NCBI GenBank assembly: GCA_000828975.1
Contig: AP014683.1
Location: 2,127,700 to 2,191,699, forward strand
Source: Burkholderiales bacterium GJ-E10
GTDB taxonomy: Bacteria; Pseudomonadota; Gammaproteobacteria; Burkholderiales; Burkholderiaceae_F
Reading direction: 5' to 3'
Length of the DNA: 64,000 bases
Shown here: positions 63,936 through 64,000 of the stretch, one piece after another
Numbering within the stretch: position 1 is the stretch's first letter
Layout of the letters: each line of letters opens with the position of its first letter
Notes under the pieces: model-generated
What the model was told of the DNA's origin: nothing
The model's input: only the letters and a program-made list of their open reading frames with translations
Database searches by the model: none
Program-made: the position numbers and the translations under genes

Positions 63936-64000
63936 TCGTCACGCCCATCCTCGACTTCGTTTCGCCCGAAGGCGCCGAACCGCATGCCGCGCCGCACCCG
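63932..64000 (-). CDS. C-terminal end of a gene at the tyrA position (partial)
   Basis: The last 22 codons of an open frame end with TGA at 63934-63932, overlapping the aroA start (GTGA). In betaproteobacteria prephenate dehydrogenase (tyrA) usually precedes aroA, so it is the likely identity. The visible residues ([16 protein letters not shown]) are not diagnostic. Confidence 0.45.
   Translation of the reverse strand, partial: RVRRGMRFGAFGRNEVEDGRDE

Noticed and set aside
1-64000. CRISPR array or a large unknown defence island
   Set aside because: No regularly spaced direct repeats were seen. The defence-like content is limited to two toxin-antitoxin pairs and the AddAB-type nuclease.

Overview
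The window is GC-rich, densely packed chromosomal DNA from what looks like a betaproteobacterium. The order trxA-rho-rpmE2, the order tyrA(end)-aroA/cmk-rpsA-ihfB-lapA-lapB-cysM, an EPSP synthase/cytidylate kinase fusion, a Tol-Pal operon and a PEP-CTERM protein all fit that group. The genus cannot be named from the sequence alone. Most genes overlap by 4 bases (ATGA or GTGA) or sit a few bases apart.

Region 1 (1-15149, minus strand) is a complete uptake [NiFe]-hydrogenase locus. In transcription order it reads hupS-hupL-hupC-hupD-hupF-hupH-rubredoxin-hypA-hypB-hypF-hypC-hypD-hypE-hoxA-hupU-hupV (hupV runs off the left edge). HupS has a Tat signal and the six-cysteine proximal-cluster signature of O2-tolerant membrane-bound hydrogenases. 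A sigma-54-type -24/-12 element lies in front of hupS. The cluster encodes the matching activator HoxA and the H2-sensing regulatory hydrogenase HupUV. An HD-GYP-type gene lies just upstream.

Region 2 (16665-23385, minus) is a peptide/nickel-type ABC transporter: a double ATPase, two permeases and a lipoprotein binding protein with an extra C-terminal membrane helix. Region 3 (23468-28902, plus) is ybgC-tolQRAB-pal-cpoB, ending in a clear intrinsic terminator.

Region 4 (28960-38429) is the accessory part. tRNA-Lys is followed by a small decayed integrative element: a 35-bp exact duplication of the tRNA 3' part, hicAB and a broken integrase. Then come a PEP-CTERM protein gene with its own sigma-54-like promoter, a two-domain glycosyltransferase, a flavin-reductase-like protein, prfC and a hipBA toxin-antitoxin pair with palindromic operators.

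Region 5 (38604-50012) holds a flavoprotein/ferredoxin oxidoreductase next to a single-chain pyruvate:ferredoxin oxidoreductase (nifJ). Facing it is an AddA/AddB-type helicase-nuclease pair. Region 6 (50206-56747) is trxA, rho, rpmE2, an ArnT-like membrane protein, class I fumarase and murI. Region 7 (56818-64000, minus) is a small unknown gene, cysM, lapB, lapA, ihfB, rpsA, aroA-cmk and the end of a tyrA-position gene.

The least expected signal is a set of near-identical palindromic repeats lying inside open reading frames. They occur in hypF, the double ABC ATPase and the aroA-cmk linker. A separate 19-bp inverted repeat lies inside the ABC permease, and further palindromes lie in the tail of the binding protein. 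All are read through without breaking the frame and fall where linkers or loops are expected. I found no CRISPR array, and no large unknown defence or biosynthesis system.
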